Shown: positions 1-8,937 of the stretch, in pieces
Position numbering within the stretch: the stretch's first letter is position 1
How the letters are laid out: each line of letters begins with the position of its first letter
Assembly: GCA_021287075.1 (NCBI GenBank)
Contig: JAJTBD010000006.1
Coordinates: 62,001 to 126,000, forward strand
Reading direction: 5' to 3'
DNA from: Micrococcales bacterium
GTDB lineage: Bacteria; Actinomycetota; Actinomycetes; Actinomycetales; Dermatophilaceae
Length of the DNA: 64,000 nt
The notes under the pieces: model-generated
Database searches by the model: none
Seen by the model: only the letters and a program-made list of their open reading frames with translations
Told to the model about the DNA's origin: nothing
Program-made: the position numbers and the translations under genes

Positions 1-1007
1 GCGATGACCGACACGATGGCCAGGGTGATCAGCGCGCCGGTGGCCATGTCCTGCCCGAGATAGGGCAGGTCGTCCTCGGGGGACGTCGCGATGCCGTCGG
101 TGACCGTCGCCAGCGTCGCGAGCAGGACCCCCAGGCCCATCGTGCTCGTGGTCCGCCACGCGCTGCGGGGATCGTCGACGATGCGCCTGGCCGCGAGCAG
201 CATCGCCGGGCGCCGGGCGAGACCGGCCACGACATGCCCGAAGAGCATCATCGCCCAGGGGCCGATCAGGTTGATCGACCCGACCGCGATCACGAGCATC
301 GCGCACATCACCCCGATGCCGACCTGGCCCATCCCGCCCGAGACGGCCACCCAGCCCACCAGGGCCACCAGCGTCGCGAGCACGCGCAGGATGCTCAGCC
401 GGGCTGGACTGACCCGGCCCGCCACCCCGAGAGGGGTGACGGCGACCGCCGCCAGGCTCACCAGGCCGCTGACGGCCGCGAGCAGCACCACGGCCGCCAC
501 GACGGCGGCGACCGCGAGCGGCCCGACCCACAGCTCGTCGGTGCCCAGATGGCCGCCCAGGAAGGGGATGCGCGAGAGCGCAGGGATGAGCGCGAGGTAT
601 GCCGCGGTGCCCCCGACCGCGCCGACGCCCGCCTGGAGCGATGTCTCGGCGAGGGTGAACAGGCCGACCTGGCCCGACGTGGCACCGGCAAGGCGCAGCT
701 GCGCCAGTCGGCGGTTGCGGCGGCTGACCGACAGCCGGGCGGCCAGCCCGCCGAGGGTGAGGATCGGGACGGCCATCAGCCCGACCGCCAGGGCCGCCAG
801 GACGGTGTAGAGGGCTGCCGGATCGGCCGGACCGGGGCCGTCCGATAGGCCTCCGGTGCGCCGGCCGTCGAAGGCCAGCAGGCCCGACACGGCCACGAGC
901 AGGCTCGCGGTCGCGACGCCGAACGCGATCACCGGGAGCCACGTGGTCGGTCGGGAGTCGCGGGTCTCGTGCCGACGCACCAGCCACCACAGCCGGAGGG
1001 TGCTCAT
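1..1007 (-). CDS. ABC transporter permease, FtsX/MacB-like (partial, C-terminus off the left edge)
   Basis: The reading frame enters from the ATG at 1007 and stays open to base 1, giving about 335 residues of a larger protein. The visible part begins with a charged cytoplasmic stretch and has several hydrophobic segments (around residues 20-45, 65-90, 115-140, 160-185 and 205-235), with a soluble loop after the first, as in FtsX-like permeases. The start overlaps the stop of the ATP-binding gene by 4 bp (ATGA), so the two are translationally coupled and probably form one exporter or lipoprotein/antimicrobial-extruding complex. Substrate cannot be told. One GTATGCCGC copy lies inside at 597. 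The family call rests on topology and the partner gene, not on a diagnostic motif. Confidence 0.7.
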   Translation of the reverse strand, partial: MSTLRLWWLVRRHETRDSRPTTWLPVIAFGVATASLLVAVSGLLAFDGRRTGGLSDGPGPADPAALYTVLAALAVGLMAVPILTLGGLAARLSVSRRNRRLAQLRLAGATSGQVGLFTLAETSLQAGVGAVGGTAAYLALIPALSRIPFLGGHLGTDELWVGPLAVAAVVAAVVLLAAVSGLVSLAAVAVTPLGVAGRVSPARLSILRVLATLVALVGWVAVSGGMGQVGIGVMCAMLVIAVGSINLIGPWAMMLFGHVVAGLARRPAMLLAARRIVDDPRSAWRTTSTMGLGVLLATLATVTDGIATSPEDDLPYLGQDMATGALITLAIVSVI

Positions 1008-1762
1008 CGGCCGGCCTCGTCGCGCAGGTGCTCGGCCACGACGAGCCCGTCGCGCATGACCAGGGTGCGCTCGCAGGCCCGGGCCACGCCGGGGTCATGG
1101 GTGACGACCACGAGTGAGGCGCCGTGGGCACGTGTCGCCGCGACCAGCTGGGCCATCACCGCCCCGCCGGTCTGCTGGTCGAGGGCGCCGGTCGGCTCGT
1201 CGGCGAAGACGACGCCGGGGGAGCCGGCCAGCGCCCTCGCGATCGCCACGCGCTGGGCCTGCCCGCCCGACAGCTCGCCGGGACGACGAGCGCCCAGCCC
1301 CTGGAGGCCGAGCCCGTCGAGGATGGGCCGCACATGCGCCAGCGCCGCCGCCCGCGAGATGCCGCCCAGCATGAGCGGCAGCGCGGCATTCTCCTCGGCG
1401 GGCAGCTCCGGCAGGAGCTGGCCGGACTGGAAGACGAAGCCGAAGTCGTTGCGGCGCAGTGCAGTCCGCTCACGGTCCCGCAGCCCGGTGATGTCGCGGC
1501 CGCGCCAGCCCACGCTGCCGGAGGTCGGCCGGATGATGCCGGCGAGGACGTGGAGCAGGGTCGTCTTGCCCGACCCCGAGGGCCCCATCACGGCGACGGA
1601 CTCGCCGGCCGCGATGCGCAGGCTGACGCCGGCGAGGGCGGGGCCCTGCCCGGCAGTGGAGCCGTAGTGGTGGACCAGGCCGTCGGCGACGAGGTCATCG
1701 TGCGACAGGGGCCAGCCGGGGGAGCGGGCAGGTGTGGGCGTGACGGTGGTGGTGTCTCTCAT
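1004..1762 (-). CDS. ABC transporter ATP-binding protein, FtsE/LolD/MacB type
   Basis: 252 residues, a usual length for a stand-alone ATPase of this class. Walker A GPSGSGKT is at residues 60-67, the signature LSGGQAQR at 164-171, Walker B VVFADEP with the family-typical TGALD following at 184-195, and the switch histidine at 222. It should power the permease encoded immediately downstream, with which it overlaps by 4 bp. I chose the ATG at 1762 (MRDTTT); the frame stays open further upstream, into the 5' end of the divergent amidohydrolase gene, but those extra residues look like antisense coding. Likely cytoplasmic, docking to the permease at the membrane. Confidence 0.9.
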   Translation of the reverse strand: MRDTTTVTPTPARSPGWPLSHDDLVADGLVHHYGSTAGQGPALAGVSLRIAAGESVAVMGPSGSGKTTLLHVLAGIIRPTSGSVGWRGRDITGLRDRERTALRRNDFGFVFQSGQLLPELPAEENAALPLMLGGISRAAALAHVRPILDGLGLQGLGARRPGELSGGQAQRVAIARALAGSPGVVFADEPTGALDQQTGGAVMAQLVAATRAHGASLVVVTHDPGVARACERTLVMRDGLVVAEHLRDEAGR

Positions 1763-1852
1763 GTCATCAACGGTGGCCGTCCGAGGCACCCCTGGGCATC
1801 GGACCGTGGTCGGGACCTGGGACGCTCCTGCTACGACCGTGGTCGCACTCGC

Positions 1853-1858
1853 TAGGGT
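1853..1858 (+). promoter_or_regulatory. -10 hexamer TAGGGT, probable leaderless start
   Basis: TAGGGT ends 7 nt before the ATG at 1866 and no Shine-Dalgarno is present, so the transcript probably starts at the start codon. Confidence 0.5.
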
Positions 1859-1865
1859 CACCGCC

Positions 1866-2795
1866 ATGACCGATGCCCCCAGCGCGCCCCCTGTCGAGGA
1901 GGAGTCCGCGGCGATCGCTGCCTTCCTTGGCCGGCACGGCATCCCCGGCCTCATGGACGTGCACACCCACTTCATGCCCGACAACGTGCTGGCCAAGGTG
2001 TGGCAGTACTTCGAGGGGGCCGGGCCGAAGATCGGGCGCCGGTGGCCAATCGCTTACCGCCACAGCGAGGTCGAGCGCATCGAGATCCTGCGCGCCTTCG
2101 GGGTCCGGCGGTTCACCTCGCTGAACTACCCACACCGGCCGGGCATGGCGCAGTGGCTCAACGACTGGTCCGCCCAGTTCGCCGGCGACGTGCCCGACTG
2201 CCTCCACTCGGGGACCTTCTATCCCGAGGAGGGCGCCGCCGACTATGTCGCGCGCGCGCTCGACGCCGGCGCGCGGGTCTTCAAGTGCCACGTGCAGGTC
2301 GGCGAGTTCAGCCCCGCCGACCCGCTGCTCGACCCCGTGTGGCAGGTCCTCGAGGACGCCGGCGCGCCGACGGTGATCCACTGTGGCAGCGGCCCGGTGG
2401 CGGGGGAGCACACGGGGGTGACGCCGGTGCGCGAGGTGCTCACCCGACACCCCCGCCTCCGGCTGGTGATCGCCCACATGGGCATGCCGGAGTATGCCGA
2501 GTTCCTCGACCTCGCAACGGAATTCGAGGGCGTGCTGCTCGACACCACCATGTTCGCGACCGACTTCACCGAGCGGCTGATGCCCATCGACCGGGCGCTG
2601 CTGCCGCGGCTGGCCGAGGCGGCAGACCGCATCCTGCTCGGCACGGACTTCCCCAACATCCCCTATCCCTATCTGCACCAGCTCGAGGCGCTGGAGGGCC
2701 TCGGGCTGGGCAGCGACTGGCTGCGGGCGGTGTGCTGGGACAACCCGGTGCGTGAGCTCGGGCTCGAGGCCGACCCGGTGGTCGACCCGGCCTGA
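1866..2795 (+). CDS. Amidohydrolase 2 family metal-dependent hydrolase
   Basis: 309 residues, a complete TIM-barrel amidohydrolase of the COG2159/ACMSD-like group. Metal-ligand motif HTHF is at residues 33-36; further signatures are VIHCGSG near 175, the AHMG stretch near 205 and TDFPNIPYPY near 265, which carries the active-site aspartate. Members hydrolyse or decarboxylate small cyclic or aromatic acids; the substrate here cannot be set from sequence. The ATG at 1866 begins MTDAPSAPP and follows a -10-like hexamer. The gene is divergent from the ABC ATPase and converges on the aminotransferase with only a 3 nt gap, so no operon partner points to its pathway. Confidence 0.85.
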   Translation: MTDAPSAPPVEEESAAIAAFLGRHGIPGLMDVHTHFMPDNVLAKVWQYFEGAGPKIGRRWPIAYRHSEVERIEILRAFGVRRFTSLNYPHRPGMAQWLNDWSAQFAGDVPDCLHSGTFYPEEGAADYVARALDAGARVFKCHVQVGEFSPADPLLDPVWQVLEDAGAPTVIHCGSGPVAGEHTGVTPVREVLTRHPRLRLVIAHMGMPEYAEFLDLATEFEGVLLDTTMFATDFTERLMPIDRALLPRLAEAADRILLGTDFPNIPYPYLHQLEALEGLGLGSDWLRAVCWDNPVRELGLEADPVVDPA

Positions 2796-2798
2796 CGA

Positions 2799-4166
2799 CT
2801 AGGCGTAGAGCGCCGCGACCACCTCGCGGAAGACCGCGGTGTGCCGCTCCACGTCCTCCGGGCTGGTCTGCGGGCACATCAGCGCCATGTTGTGGAAGGG
2901 CGTCATGAGGATGCCGCGGTTGCACATCGCGAGGTGCATATAGGCGTCGAGCTCGTCGTCGGCGGCCGCCGCGGACTCCTCGCCGGTGCGGGGGGCCGGG
3001 TCGGCGAAGCGGTATTCGGCGCGGGCGCCCAGCTGGCTGATCGACCAGGGCACCTCGAGCTCGTCGAGGGTGGCCTGCACCCCGGAGGTGAAGTCGGTCG
3101 CGAGCTTGGTCATCTGGGCGAAGGCGTCCTCGGTGAGCACCTCGCCGAGGGTGGCGCGCATCGCAGCGGTCGAGAGAGCGTTGCCCGCCAGGGTGCCGCC
3201 GACGCCGCCGACATCGACGATGTCGGCCTCGCCCGCCGCGGTGTGCCGCGTGATCGCCTCGGCCACCGCTTCGGTGATGCCATAGGCACCCGAGGGGATC
3301 CCGCCGCCGATGGACTTGCCGATGACAAAGATGTCGGGCTGGAGCCCCCACTCGCGCGTGGCGCCGCCCGCGCCGGCGGAGAAGGTGTGGGTCTCGTCGA
3401 TCATCAGCAGCGCGCCATGGCGGGTGGCCAGTTCGCGCAGACCCTCCATGAAGCCGGCCTCGGGCAGCACGATGCCGATATTGGTCAGCGCCGGCTCGGT
3501 GAGGATGGCGGCCACGTCGCCGTGGGCCAGCTGCCTCTCGACCGATTCCAGGTCGTTCCAGGTCGCCACGCGCGAGGTCTGCGCCAGCGGCACAGGAGGC
3601 GCGACATTGCCGGGGCGGCTGACGGCCTCGCCGTCCGGGCCCGGCACGGCGAAGGCCTCGTCGACCGAGCCGTGGTAGCAGTAGGCGAAGGTGAGGATCT
3701 TGGGCCGGCCGGTGGCGAGCCGCGCCAGGCGGATGGCCCATCGGTTGGCGTCGGTGGCGGTGAGGGTGAAGGACCAGAGCGGAAGGCCGAAGCGGCGGGT
3801 CAGCTCGGCGCCCACCCACTGGGCGTCCTCGCTCGGCAGCATCGTGGTGATGCCCCTGAGCTCGCCCATCCGCCGCGCGACCGCGGCCGTGGTGGCCTCG
3901 GGGGAGTGGCCCGCCATGGCTCCGGTGTCGCCCAGCGCGAAGTCGATGTAGTCGTGGCCGTCGACGTCGGTGATCCGGTTGCCCGTGGCCGAGGCGAGAT
4001 AGAGGGGGAAGCCGCCCGACCACATGTTCATCCAGGTCATCGGGACCCGGCCGAAGAGATTGTCGGCCGCCTCGAAGAGCTCGCGACTGCGGGGGTTGCG
4101 CTCCACATATGTCTGCTGCTCGGCCCGGAGCAGCTCGGCCAGCCGGGCCCTGTCTAGCGTTGCCAT
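2799..4166 (-). CDS. Class III (HemL-like) PLP-dependent aminotransferase
   Basis: 455 residues, fold type I PLP enzyme related to glutamate-1-semialdehyde aminomutase and other class III aminotransferases. Seen in the sequence: an N-terminal substrate-loop region with WMNMWSGG, the DYIDFALGD stretch that follows the VDGHDY motif, MIDETHTF with the PLP-ring aspartate, and the Schiff-base lysine in VIGKSIGGG. It is unlikely to be the housekeeping HemL because it is not near heme genes and differs in the N-terminal region; annotators usually call such proteins aspartate aminotransferase family. The start at 4166 (MATLDRARL) is preceded by a TACTCT hexamer on the minus strand; longer in-frame starts exist but read through the DUF2344 promoter. 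Confidence 0.85.
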   Translation of the reverse strand: MATLDRARLAELLRAEQQTYVERNPRSRELFEAADNLFGRVPMTWMNMWSGGFPLYLASATGNRITDVDGHDYIDFALGDTGAMAGHSPEATTAAVARRMGELRGITTMLPSEDAQWVGAELTRRFGLPLWSFTLTATDANRWAIRLARLATGRPKILTFAYCYHGSVDEAFAVPGPDGEAVSRPGNVAPPVPLAQTSRVATWNDLESVERQLAHGDVAAILTEPALTNIGIVLPEAGFMEGLRELATRHGALLMIDETHTFSAGAGGATREWGLQPDIFVIGKSIGGGIPSGAYGITEAVAEAITRHTAAGEADIVDVGGVGGTLAGNALSTAAMRATLGEVLTEDAFAQMTKLATDFTSGVQATLDELEVPWSISQLGARAEYRFADPAPRTGEESAAAADDELDAYMHLAMCNRGILMTPFHNMALMCPQTSPEDVERHTAVFREVVAALYA

Positions 4167-4172
4167 GGCGCG

Positions 4173-4178
4173 AGAGTA
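4173..4178 (-). promoter_or_regulatory. -10 hexamer TACTCT for the aminotransferase
   Basis: Lies 6 nt before the ATG at 4166 on the minus strand; supports that start and a leaderless mRNA. Confidence 0.45.
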
Positions 4179-4307
4179 GTGGGCGCGGAACCGATCGCAC
4201 CAGAGCCGTTCCACGACGGAATCGGTGGCGAGCTCGTTGTCCTCGGGCGGGATTCCGGCGCCCCAGGGGTGGGATCGGTGCGATTCCCGACCCCGCGGCA
4301 TACCGCC

Positions 4308-4313
4308 TAGAGT
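4308..4313 (+). promoter_or_regulatory. -10 hexamer TAGAGT for the DUF2344 gene
   Basis: Lies 8 nt before the ATG at 4322. A GCGGCATAC copy (4295-4303) sits just upstream, in the -10/-35 spacer region. Confidence 0.5.
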
Positions 4314-4321
4314 TGTCCGTC

Positions 4322-5074
4322 ATGGCACGTCAGCGCACCCCCGAGGGGCCACCCCCCGCCCCCGCGGTCCAGAAACTGCGGATCCGCTATGCCAAGCGCG
4401 GACGGCTGCGCTTCTCCTCGACCCGTGACTTCGCCCGCGCCCTCGAGCGCGCGCTGCGCCGCGCCGGCGTGCCGATGGCCTTCTCGGGCGGCTTCCACCC
4501 CCACCCCAAGATCAGCTATGCGAATGCCGCGCCGACCGGCACCGCGAGCGAGGCCGAATACTTCGAGATCTCGGTCGTCGAGCGCGTCGACCCCGAGGCC
4601 GTGCGCGCGGCGCTCGACGAGGCGCTGCCCGAGGGTCTTGACGTGATCGAGGTCGTCGAGGCCGGGCCCGGCTCCCTCGCCGACCGGCTGGAGGGCTCGG
4701 TGTGGGAGCTGCGCTTCGCCGGTATGCCGCTGGCGGCCCTCTCCTCGGCGGTCGAGTCCTTCCGGGCACAGGAGCAGGTCGAGGTCACCCGGATGTTCAA
4801 GACCGGCCCCAAGACCTTCGACGCGCGCGGGCCCGTGCTGGCCGCGGACTGCTCCGAGGGCGACGAGGGTCGATGTGCGATACTGCGGATGGTCGTACGG
4901 CACACCACACCCGCCGTGCGCCCCGACGACGTCCTGACCGCGCTGCGCGCAGTCTCGGAGCTCGCACCGCCCTCACCACCCCTGGTGACCAGGCTGGCGC
5001 AGGGCCCGCTGCGAAGCGCAGATGCTGGGGTGGCCGACCCGCTGGCTGCCGACAAGGCCGACGTCGGCGCCTGA
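4322..5074 (+). CDS. DUF2344 / TIGR03936 family (radical SAM-linked protein)
   Basis: 250 residues. The first 60 after a short basic lead contain KLRIRYAKRGRLRFSSTRDF and the FSGGFHPHPKISYANA motif, the hallmark of TIGR03936. In most bacteria this domain is encoded next to, or fused to, a B12-binding radical SAM protein (TIGR03960) and lies ahead of the RNase E/G gene; its biochemical role is unknown. Here rne follows 179 bp later, as expected, but the radical SAM partner is not immediately upstream, where an unrelated aminotransferase lies on the other strand. The C-terminal 40 residues are Ala/Asp-rich and probably disordered. Contains GTATGCCGC at 4722, read as Gly-Met-Pro. Confidence 0.85.
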   Translation: MARQRTPEGPPPAPAVQKLRIRYAKRGRLRFSSTRDFARALERALRRAGVPMAFSGGFHPHPKISYANAAPTGTASEAEYFEISVVERVDPEAVRAALDEALPEGLDVIEVVEAGPGSLADRLEGSVWELRFAGMPLAALSSAVESFRAQEQVEVTRMFKTGPKTFDARGPVLAADCSEGDEGRCAILRMVVRHTTPAVRPDDVLTALRAVSELAPPSPPLVTRLAQGPLRSADAGVADPLAADKADVGA

Positions 5075-5253
5075 CGTCCGGTGACGCGCCGCATGCGCGA
5101 GCCGGAGCCGGGCGCAGCCCACGACTTCCGTGGCGGTGGCACCCCGCCTCCGTCACGGCGCAGGACCCGCGCACCACGCGGCTGATCGGGGCCGGACACC
5201 GTCCGGACCGGGTGTGGCCCTCAGCGCGTGGGTGATCAGTGAAGGAGCCCTTC

Positions 5254-8200
5254 ATGGCTTCCACCGAAGACACCACAGGCACCCAGGACCAGACGGGCGA
5301 CGCTCTGCCCGTCGCGCCGGGGACCGAGCAGCCCCCGGCCCTCCTCGAGGCGCCCGCCAAGCCCGCCCGCAAGCGGGCCACCCGCAAGGCCACGGCCAAG
5401 TCGGCCGCCAAGGCCACCCCGGGTGAGACCGACCCGGCTCCCGATGCCACGGCGGAGCCGGCGCAGCCGGCCGAGGCCCCGGCCGGTGCAGAGTCGCCGC
5501 AGCCGGCCAAGGCCGCCCGCAAGCGCGCGACGCGCAAGACCACCCGCAAGGCCGCCGCCACGCCGGCCGCCGAGCCGGAGGTGGCGACCGGCGCAGCCGG
5601 GGCCGACGCGGCGGCAGACGCTGCCGACGCAGCAGCCGCGGAGCCCGCCTCCGCCGCTGACGACGCCATCGCCCCCGAGCCGGCCACCGCCGAGACCGCC
5701 GTCCCCGAGGCCGACGCCCTCGAGGCCGAGACGGCCGCTGGTGAGGAGGACGGCGACGACCTCGACGTGCAGGTCCTCGCGCTCGATGTCGAGGCGCTGC
5801 TCGCCTCGGCGCAGCCGGCCGCCGACCAGGACGGCCAGGGCGAGGAGCCCGCCGCCGAGGGGGAGGACGCCGGCTCGGATGCTCCCTCCCTCGCGCCGGC
5901 CTTCGGCCTGATGTTCCAGGCGCCCGAGCCCGTCGTGCCGCGGCGAGCCCCGCGGGCCCCTGTGGCCGATGCCTTCGCCGCCGCCGAGCCGGAGGCCGCC
6001 GAGCAGGAGACCGACCAGGACGACTCCGAGTCAGACGAGAGCGACGAGGGCTCGCGCCGCTCGCGCCGGCGACGCGGCGGCAAGGGCCGACGCGGCCGCG
6101 GCGACGAGGCCCGTGACGACGACAGCGAGTCGGGCGAGGGGGCATCGGGCGACGAGGCGACGGCCGAGGAGTCCCCGTCCGACGCCGAGACCGGCGATGC
6201 CGGCGGCGAGGACCGCGGTGCCGGCCGACGAGGCCGCCGTGGCCGCGGCCGTGGTCAGGACTCCACCGCAGCCACCGACGAGGCCCGTGAGGGCGAGCCG
6301 GCCGAGAGCGATGACGAGGGCGACGAGGGCGACGCCGACGGCGGCTCCTCGCGCCGACGCCGCCGTCGTCGGCGCAGCGGCGCCGCCCCGACCGACGAGG
6401 ACCCGCCCGGCACCGTGACCAAGGTGCGCGAACCCCGCAAGGACCGCGACGCGCCGCAGGCAGTCAAGGGCTCCACCCGGCTCGAGGCCAAGAAGCAGCG
6501 CAGGCGCGAGGGCCGCGAGGCCGGCCGGCGCCGCACGATCATCACCGAGGCCGAGTTCCTCGCCCGGCGCGAGTCGGTGGAGCGCACGATGGTGGTGCGC
6601 GAGCGTGACGGCAAGACCCAGATCGGGGTCCTCGAGGACGGCGTGCTCGTCGAGCACTATGTCTCGCGCGAGTCCAACAACACGATGGCCGGCAATGTCT
6701 ATCTCGGCCGCGTCCAGAACGTCCTGCCCTCGATGGAGGCCGCCTTCATCGACATCGGCAAGGGCCGCAATGCCGTGCTCTATGCCGGCGAGGTCAACTG
6801 GGACGCCGCCGGACTCGAGGGCGGCGGTCAGCCCAAGCGCATCGAGAACGCCCTCTCCTCCGGCGACACCGTGCTGGTCCAGGTGACCAAGGACCCGATC
6901 GGGCACAAGGGCGCGCGGCTGACCAGCCAGATCTCGCTCCCCGGCCGCTATCTGGTCTATGTCCCCGAGGGGTCGATGACCGGCATCAGCCGCAAGCTCC
7001 CCGACACCGAGCGCTCCCGGCTCAAGGCCATCCTCAAGCAGGTCGTCCCCGACTCGGCGGGCGTGATCGTGCGCACTGCGGCCGAGGGTGCCTCGGAGGA
7101 GGAGCTGCGCGCCGACGTTGAGCGCCTCACCCGGATCTGGCAGAAGATCCAGGACAAGGCCGCCGCCAAGAAGGGCAAGAAGGCCTCCGCGGGCGGCGCC
7201 CCCGTGCTGCTGCACGGTGAGCCCGACATGACCGTCCGGGTCATCCGCGATGTCTTCAACGAGGACTTCTCCCGGCTCGTCGTCTCCGGGGCCACGGCCT
7301 ACGAGGAGATCAGCGACTATCTCAGCGATGTCGCGCCCGACCTCGCCGACCGTCTCGAGCGGTGGACCAGCGAGCAGGACGTCTTCGCCGAGCACCGCAT
7401 CGACGAGGCCCTGGCCAAGGCCATGGACCGCAAGGTCTGGCTGCCGTCCGGCGGCTCCCTGGTCATCGACCGCACCGAGGCCATGACAGTGGTCGACGTC
7501 AACACCGGCAAGTTCGTCGGCTCCGGGGGCAACCTCGAGGAGACCGTCACCAAGAACAACATCGAGGCGGCCGAGGAGATCGTCCGCCAGCTGCGCCTGC
7601 GTGACATCGGCGGCATCATCGTCATCGACTTCATCGACATGGTGCTGGAGTCCAACCGCGACCTCGTCGTCCGACGCCTCGTCGAGTGCCTCGGCCGGGA
7701 CCGAACCAAGCACCAGGTGGCCGAGGTCACCTCGCTCGGCCTGGTCCAGATGACCCGCAAGCGGGTCGGCTCGGGCCTGATCGAGGTCTTCTCCGAGCAG
7801 TGCGAGCACTGCAGCGGCCGCGGCATCATCGTCTCCAGCGAGCCCATCGACCGCAGCAACGGCTCCTCGTCCGGCGGCGGCGGGAGCGAGCCGAGCGGTG
7901 GCTCGCGCCGGGGCCGCAAGGGCCGCGGTGACCGCGACGGCGGCGGGGACTCCGGCGCCGGCGAGACCAGCGGCAAGAACAACGGCAACGGCAACGGCAA
8001 GGACAGCGGCAACGGCAAGGACGGCCAGGCTCCGGCCGGCCCGACGGCCGCGCAGATCGCCGCCGCCGCCCATGCGGCCGCGGTCAAGAAGATCGCCGGC
8101 GAGCCCACCGAGGACGACGTGGCCGAGCCCGCCCTCAGCCAGGACGCTCCCCGCGAGGAGGTCCGCGAGGGCGGCGACGAGCAGGTCAGCCCGGAGGCCG

Positions 8201-8400
8201 AGACCGCGGCCGCCCAGGGCGATGCCACACCCGAGCAGGGTGGCTCGCTCGCGCAGGAGCCGGGCGAGGACCGCCAGGGCCTGACCGGCGAGAGCTCCTT
8301 CGCCACCGAGCGGCAGACGGCCGCCGAGGCGGCGCCCAAGCGCCGCAGGCGTGGCCGCGTGGTCGCGCCGGCCGGACCGCCCAAGCCCCGCGAGGACTGA
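5254..8400 (+). CDS. rne: Ribonuclease E/G
   Basis: 1048 residues. Endoribonuclease that cleaves single-stranded RNA in mRNA decay and rRNA/tRNA maturation. A roughly 400-residue N-terminal extension is Ala/Glu-rich and contains two near-identical basic blocks (RKRATRKATAK and RKRATRKTTRK) plus Arg-rich patches such as RRRRRR, probably disordered RNA- or partner-binding segments. The S1 domain begins near residue 480 (YLGRVQNVLPSMEAAFIDIG). The catalytic DNase I-like part has AMTVVDVNTGKF near 745 and IIVIDFIDM near 788, holding the Mg-binding aspartates; the zinc-link cysteines are in CEHCSGRG near 850. The C-terminal 180 residues are again Gly/Asn/Lys-rich. The start ATG at 5254 has AAGGAG 6 nt upstream, better than the in-frame GTG at 5239. 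Confidence 0.96.
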   Translation: MASTEDTTGTQDQTGDALPVAPGTEQPPALLEAPAKPARKRATRKATAKSAAKATPGETDPAPDATAEPAQPAEAPAGAESPQPAKAARKRATRKTTRKAAATPAAEPEVATGAAGADAAADAADAAAAEPASAADDAIAPEPATAETAVPEADALEAETAAGEEDGDDLDVQVLALDVEALLASAQPAADQDGQGEEPAAEGEDAGSDAPSLAPAFGLMFQAPEPVVPRRAPRAPVADAFAAAEPEAAEQETDQDDSESDESDEGSRRSRRRRGGKGRRGRGDEARDDDSESGEGASGDEATAEESPSDAETGDAGGEDRGAGRRGRRGRGRGQDSTAATDEAREGEPAESDDEGDEGDADGGSSRRRRRRRRSGAAPTDEDPPGTVTKVREPRKDRDAPQAVKGSTRLEAKKQRRREGREAGRRRTIITEAEFLARRESVERTMVVRERDGKTQIGVLEDGVLVEHYVSRESNNTMAGNVYLGRVQNVLPSMEAAFIDIGKGRNAVLYAGEVNWDAAGLEGGGQPKRIENALSSGDTVLVQVTKDPIGHKGARLTSQISLPGRYLVYVPEGSMTGISRKLPDTERSRLKAILKQVVPDSAGVIVRTAAEGASEEELRADVERLTRIWQKIQDKAAAKKGKKASAGGAPVLLHGEPDMTVRVIRDVFNEDFSRLVVSGATAYEEISDYLSDVAPDLADRLERWTSEQDVFAEHRIDEALAKAMDRKVWLPSGGSLVIDRTEAMTVVDVNTGKFVGSGGNLEETVTKNNIEAAEEIVRQLRLRDIGGIIVIDFIDMVLESNRDLVVRRLVECLGRDRTKHQVAEVTSLGLVQMTRKRVGSGLIEVFSEQCEHCSGRGIIVSSEPIDRSNGSSSGGGGSEPSGGSRRGRKGRGDRDGGGDSGAGETSGKNNGNGNGKDSGNGKDGQAPAGPTAAQIAAAAHAAAVKKIAGEPTEDDVAEPALSQDAPREEVREGGDEQVSPEAETAAAQGDATPEQGGSLAQEPGEDRQGLTGESSFATERQTAAEAAPKRRRRGRVVAPAGPPKPRED

Positions 8401-8408
8401 CCTTCGGG

Positions 8409-8460
8409 GAGCGGGAGCTATGCCGCCCACGGGCGCCGCGGCGCGGCATACCTCCCGCTC
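8409..8460 (+). terminator. Hairpin after rne built on an inverted nonamer pair
   Basis: GAGCGGGAG plus TATGCCGC (8409-8426) pairs with GCGGCATA plus CTCCCGCTC (8443-8460), 17 bp with one C-C mismatch. The right arm holds an exact GCGGCATAC, the left an 8/9 copy. No U tract follows. Confidence 0.75.
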
Positions 8461-8469
8461 CTCGCCGGT

Positions 8470-8499
8470 TTGGTCGCGGGGTGACCAATCCCCTAAGAT
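8470..8499 (+). promoter_or_regulatory. Candidate promoter of rplU-rpmA
   Basis: TTGGTC at 8470-8475 and TAAGAT at 8494-8499 are spaced 18 bp. TTGGTC and GACCAA (8483-8488) also form a 6 bp inverted repeat inside the spacer. Confidence 0.5.
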
Positions 8500-8595
8500 G
8501 GAACGTCGGTGCGCCCACCGAGCCTCGTGTCGACGAGCCGGTTACCCGAGAGTGCGCATCACCAGCAGCAAGAAAACCCGGAAAGCGAGTTCAAC

Positions 8596-8901
8596 GTGTA
8601 CGCGATCGTCCGCGCAGGTGGTCGGCAGGAGAAGGTCTCCGTCGGCGATGTCCTGATCATCGACCAGGTCGCCGGTGAGCCCGGCGACGCCGTTGAGCTC
8701 ACTCCGCTGATGCTGGTCGACGGCGGGGCCGTCACCACCGGCGACAAGCTCGCCAAGGCGAGCGTCAAGGCCGAGATCGTCAAGCCCGCCAAGGGCCCCA
8801 AGATCACGATCCTGAAGTACAAGAACAAGACCGGCTACCGCAAGCGCCAGGGTCACCGTCAGCACCAGACCCAGGTCAAGGTCACGGCCATCGAGGCCTG
8901 A
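8596..8901 (+). CDS. rplU: 50S ribosomal protein L21
   Basis: 101 residues, the normal length for bL21. It begins [18 protein letters not shown], matching the family start MYAI.R.GGKQ.KV, so the GTG at 8596 is the start; it has a purine-rich GGAAAGCGAG about 8 nt upstream. The C-terminal RNA-binding signature [14 protein letters not shown] is intact. bL21 binds 23S rRNA in the 50S subunit. It is followed after 36 nt by rpmA, the near-universal L21-L27 pair, and the two are probably one transcript ending at the strong hairpin at 9242-9278. Confidence 0.97.
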   Translation: MYAIVRAGGRQEKVSVGDVLIIDQVAGEPGDAVELTPLMLVDGGAVTTGDKLAKASVKAEIVKPAKGPKITILKYKNKTGYRKRQGHRQHQTQVKVTAIEA

Positions 8902-8937
8902 GACTCCTTTAAGACGAAGCAGAAGGCAGGCTAAGAG

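Noticed and set aside
1734..2678. Overlapping long open frames on both strands over the amidohydrolase gene
   Set aside because: High-GC shadow frames. Only the 1866-2795 frame has family motifs and a -10-spaced start.
6031..8430. 799-codon minus-strand open frame opposite rne
   Set aside because: Leu/Asp/Gly-rich antisense of RNase E with no known motif; typical of frame -1 openness in high-GC genes.
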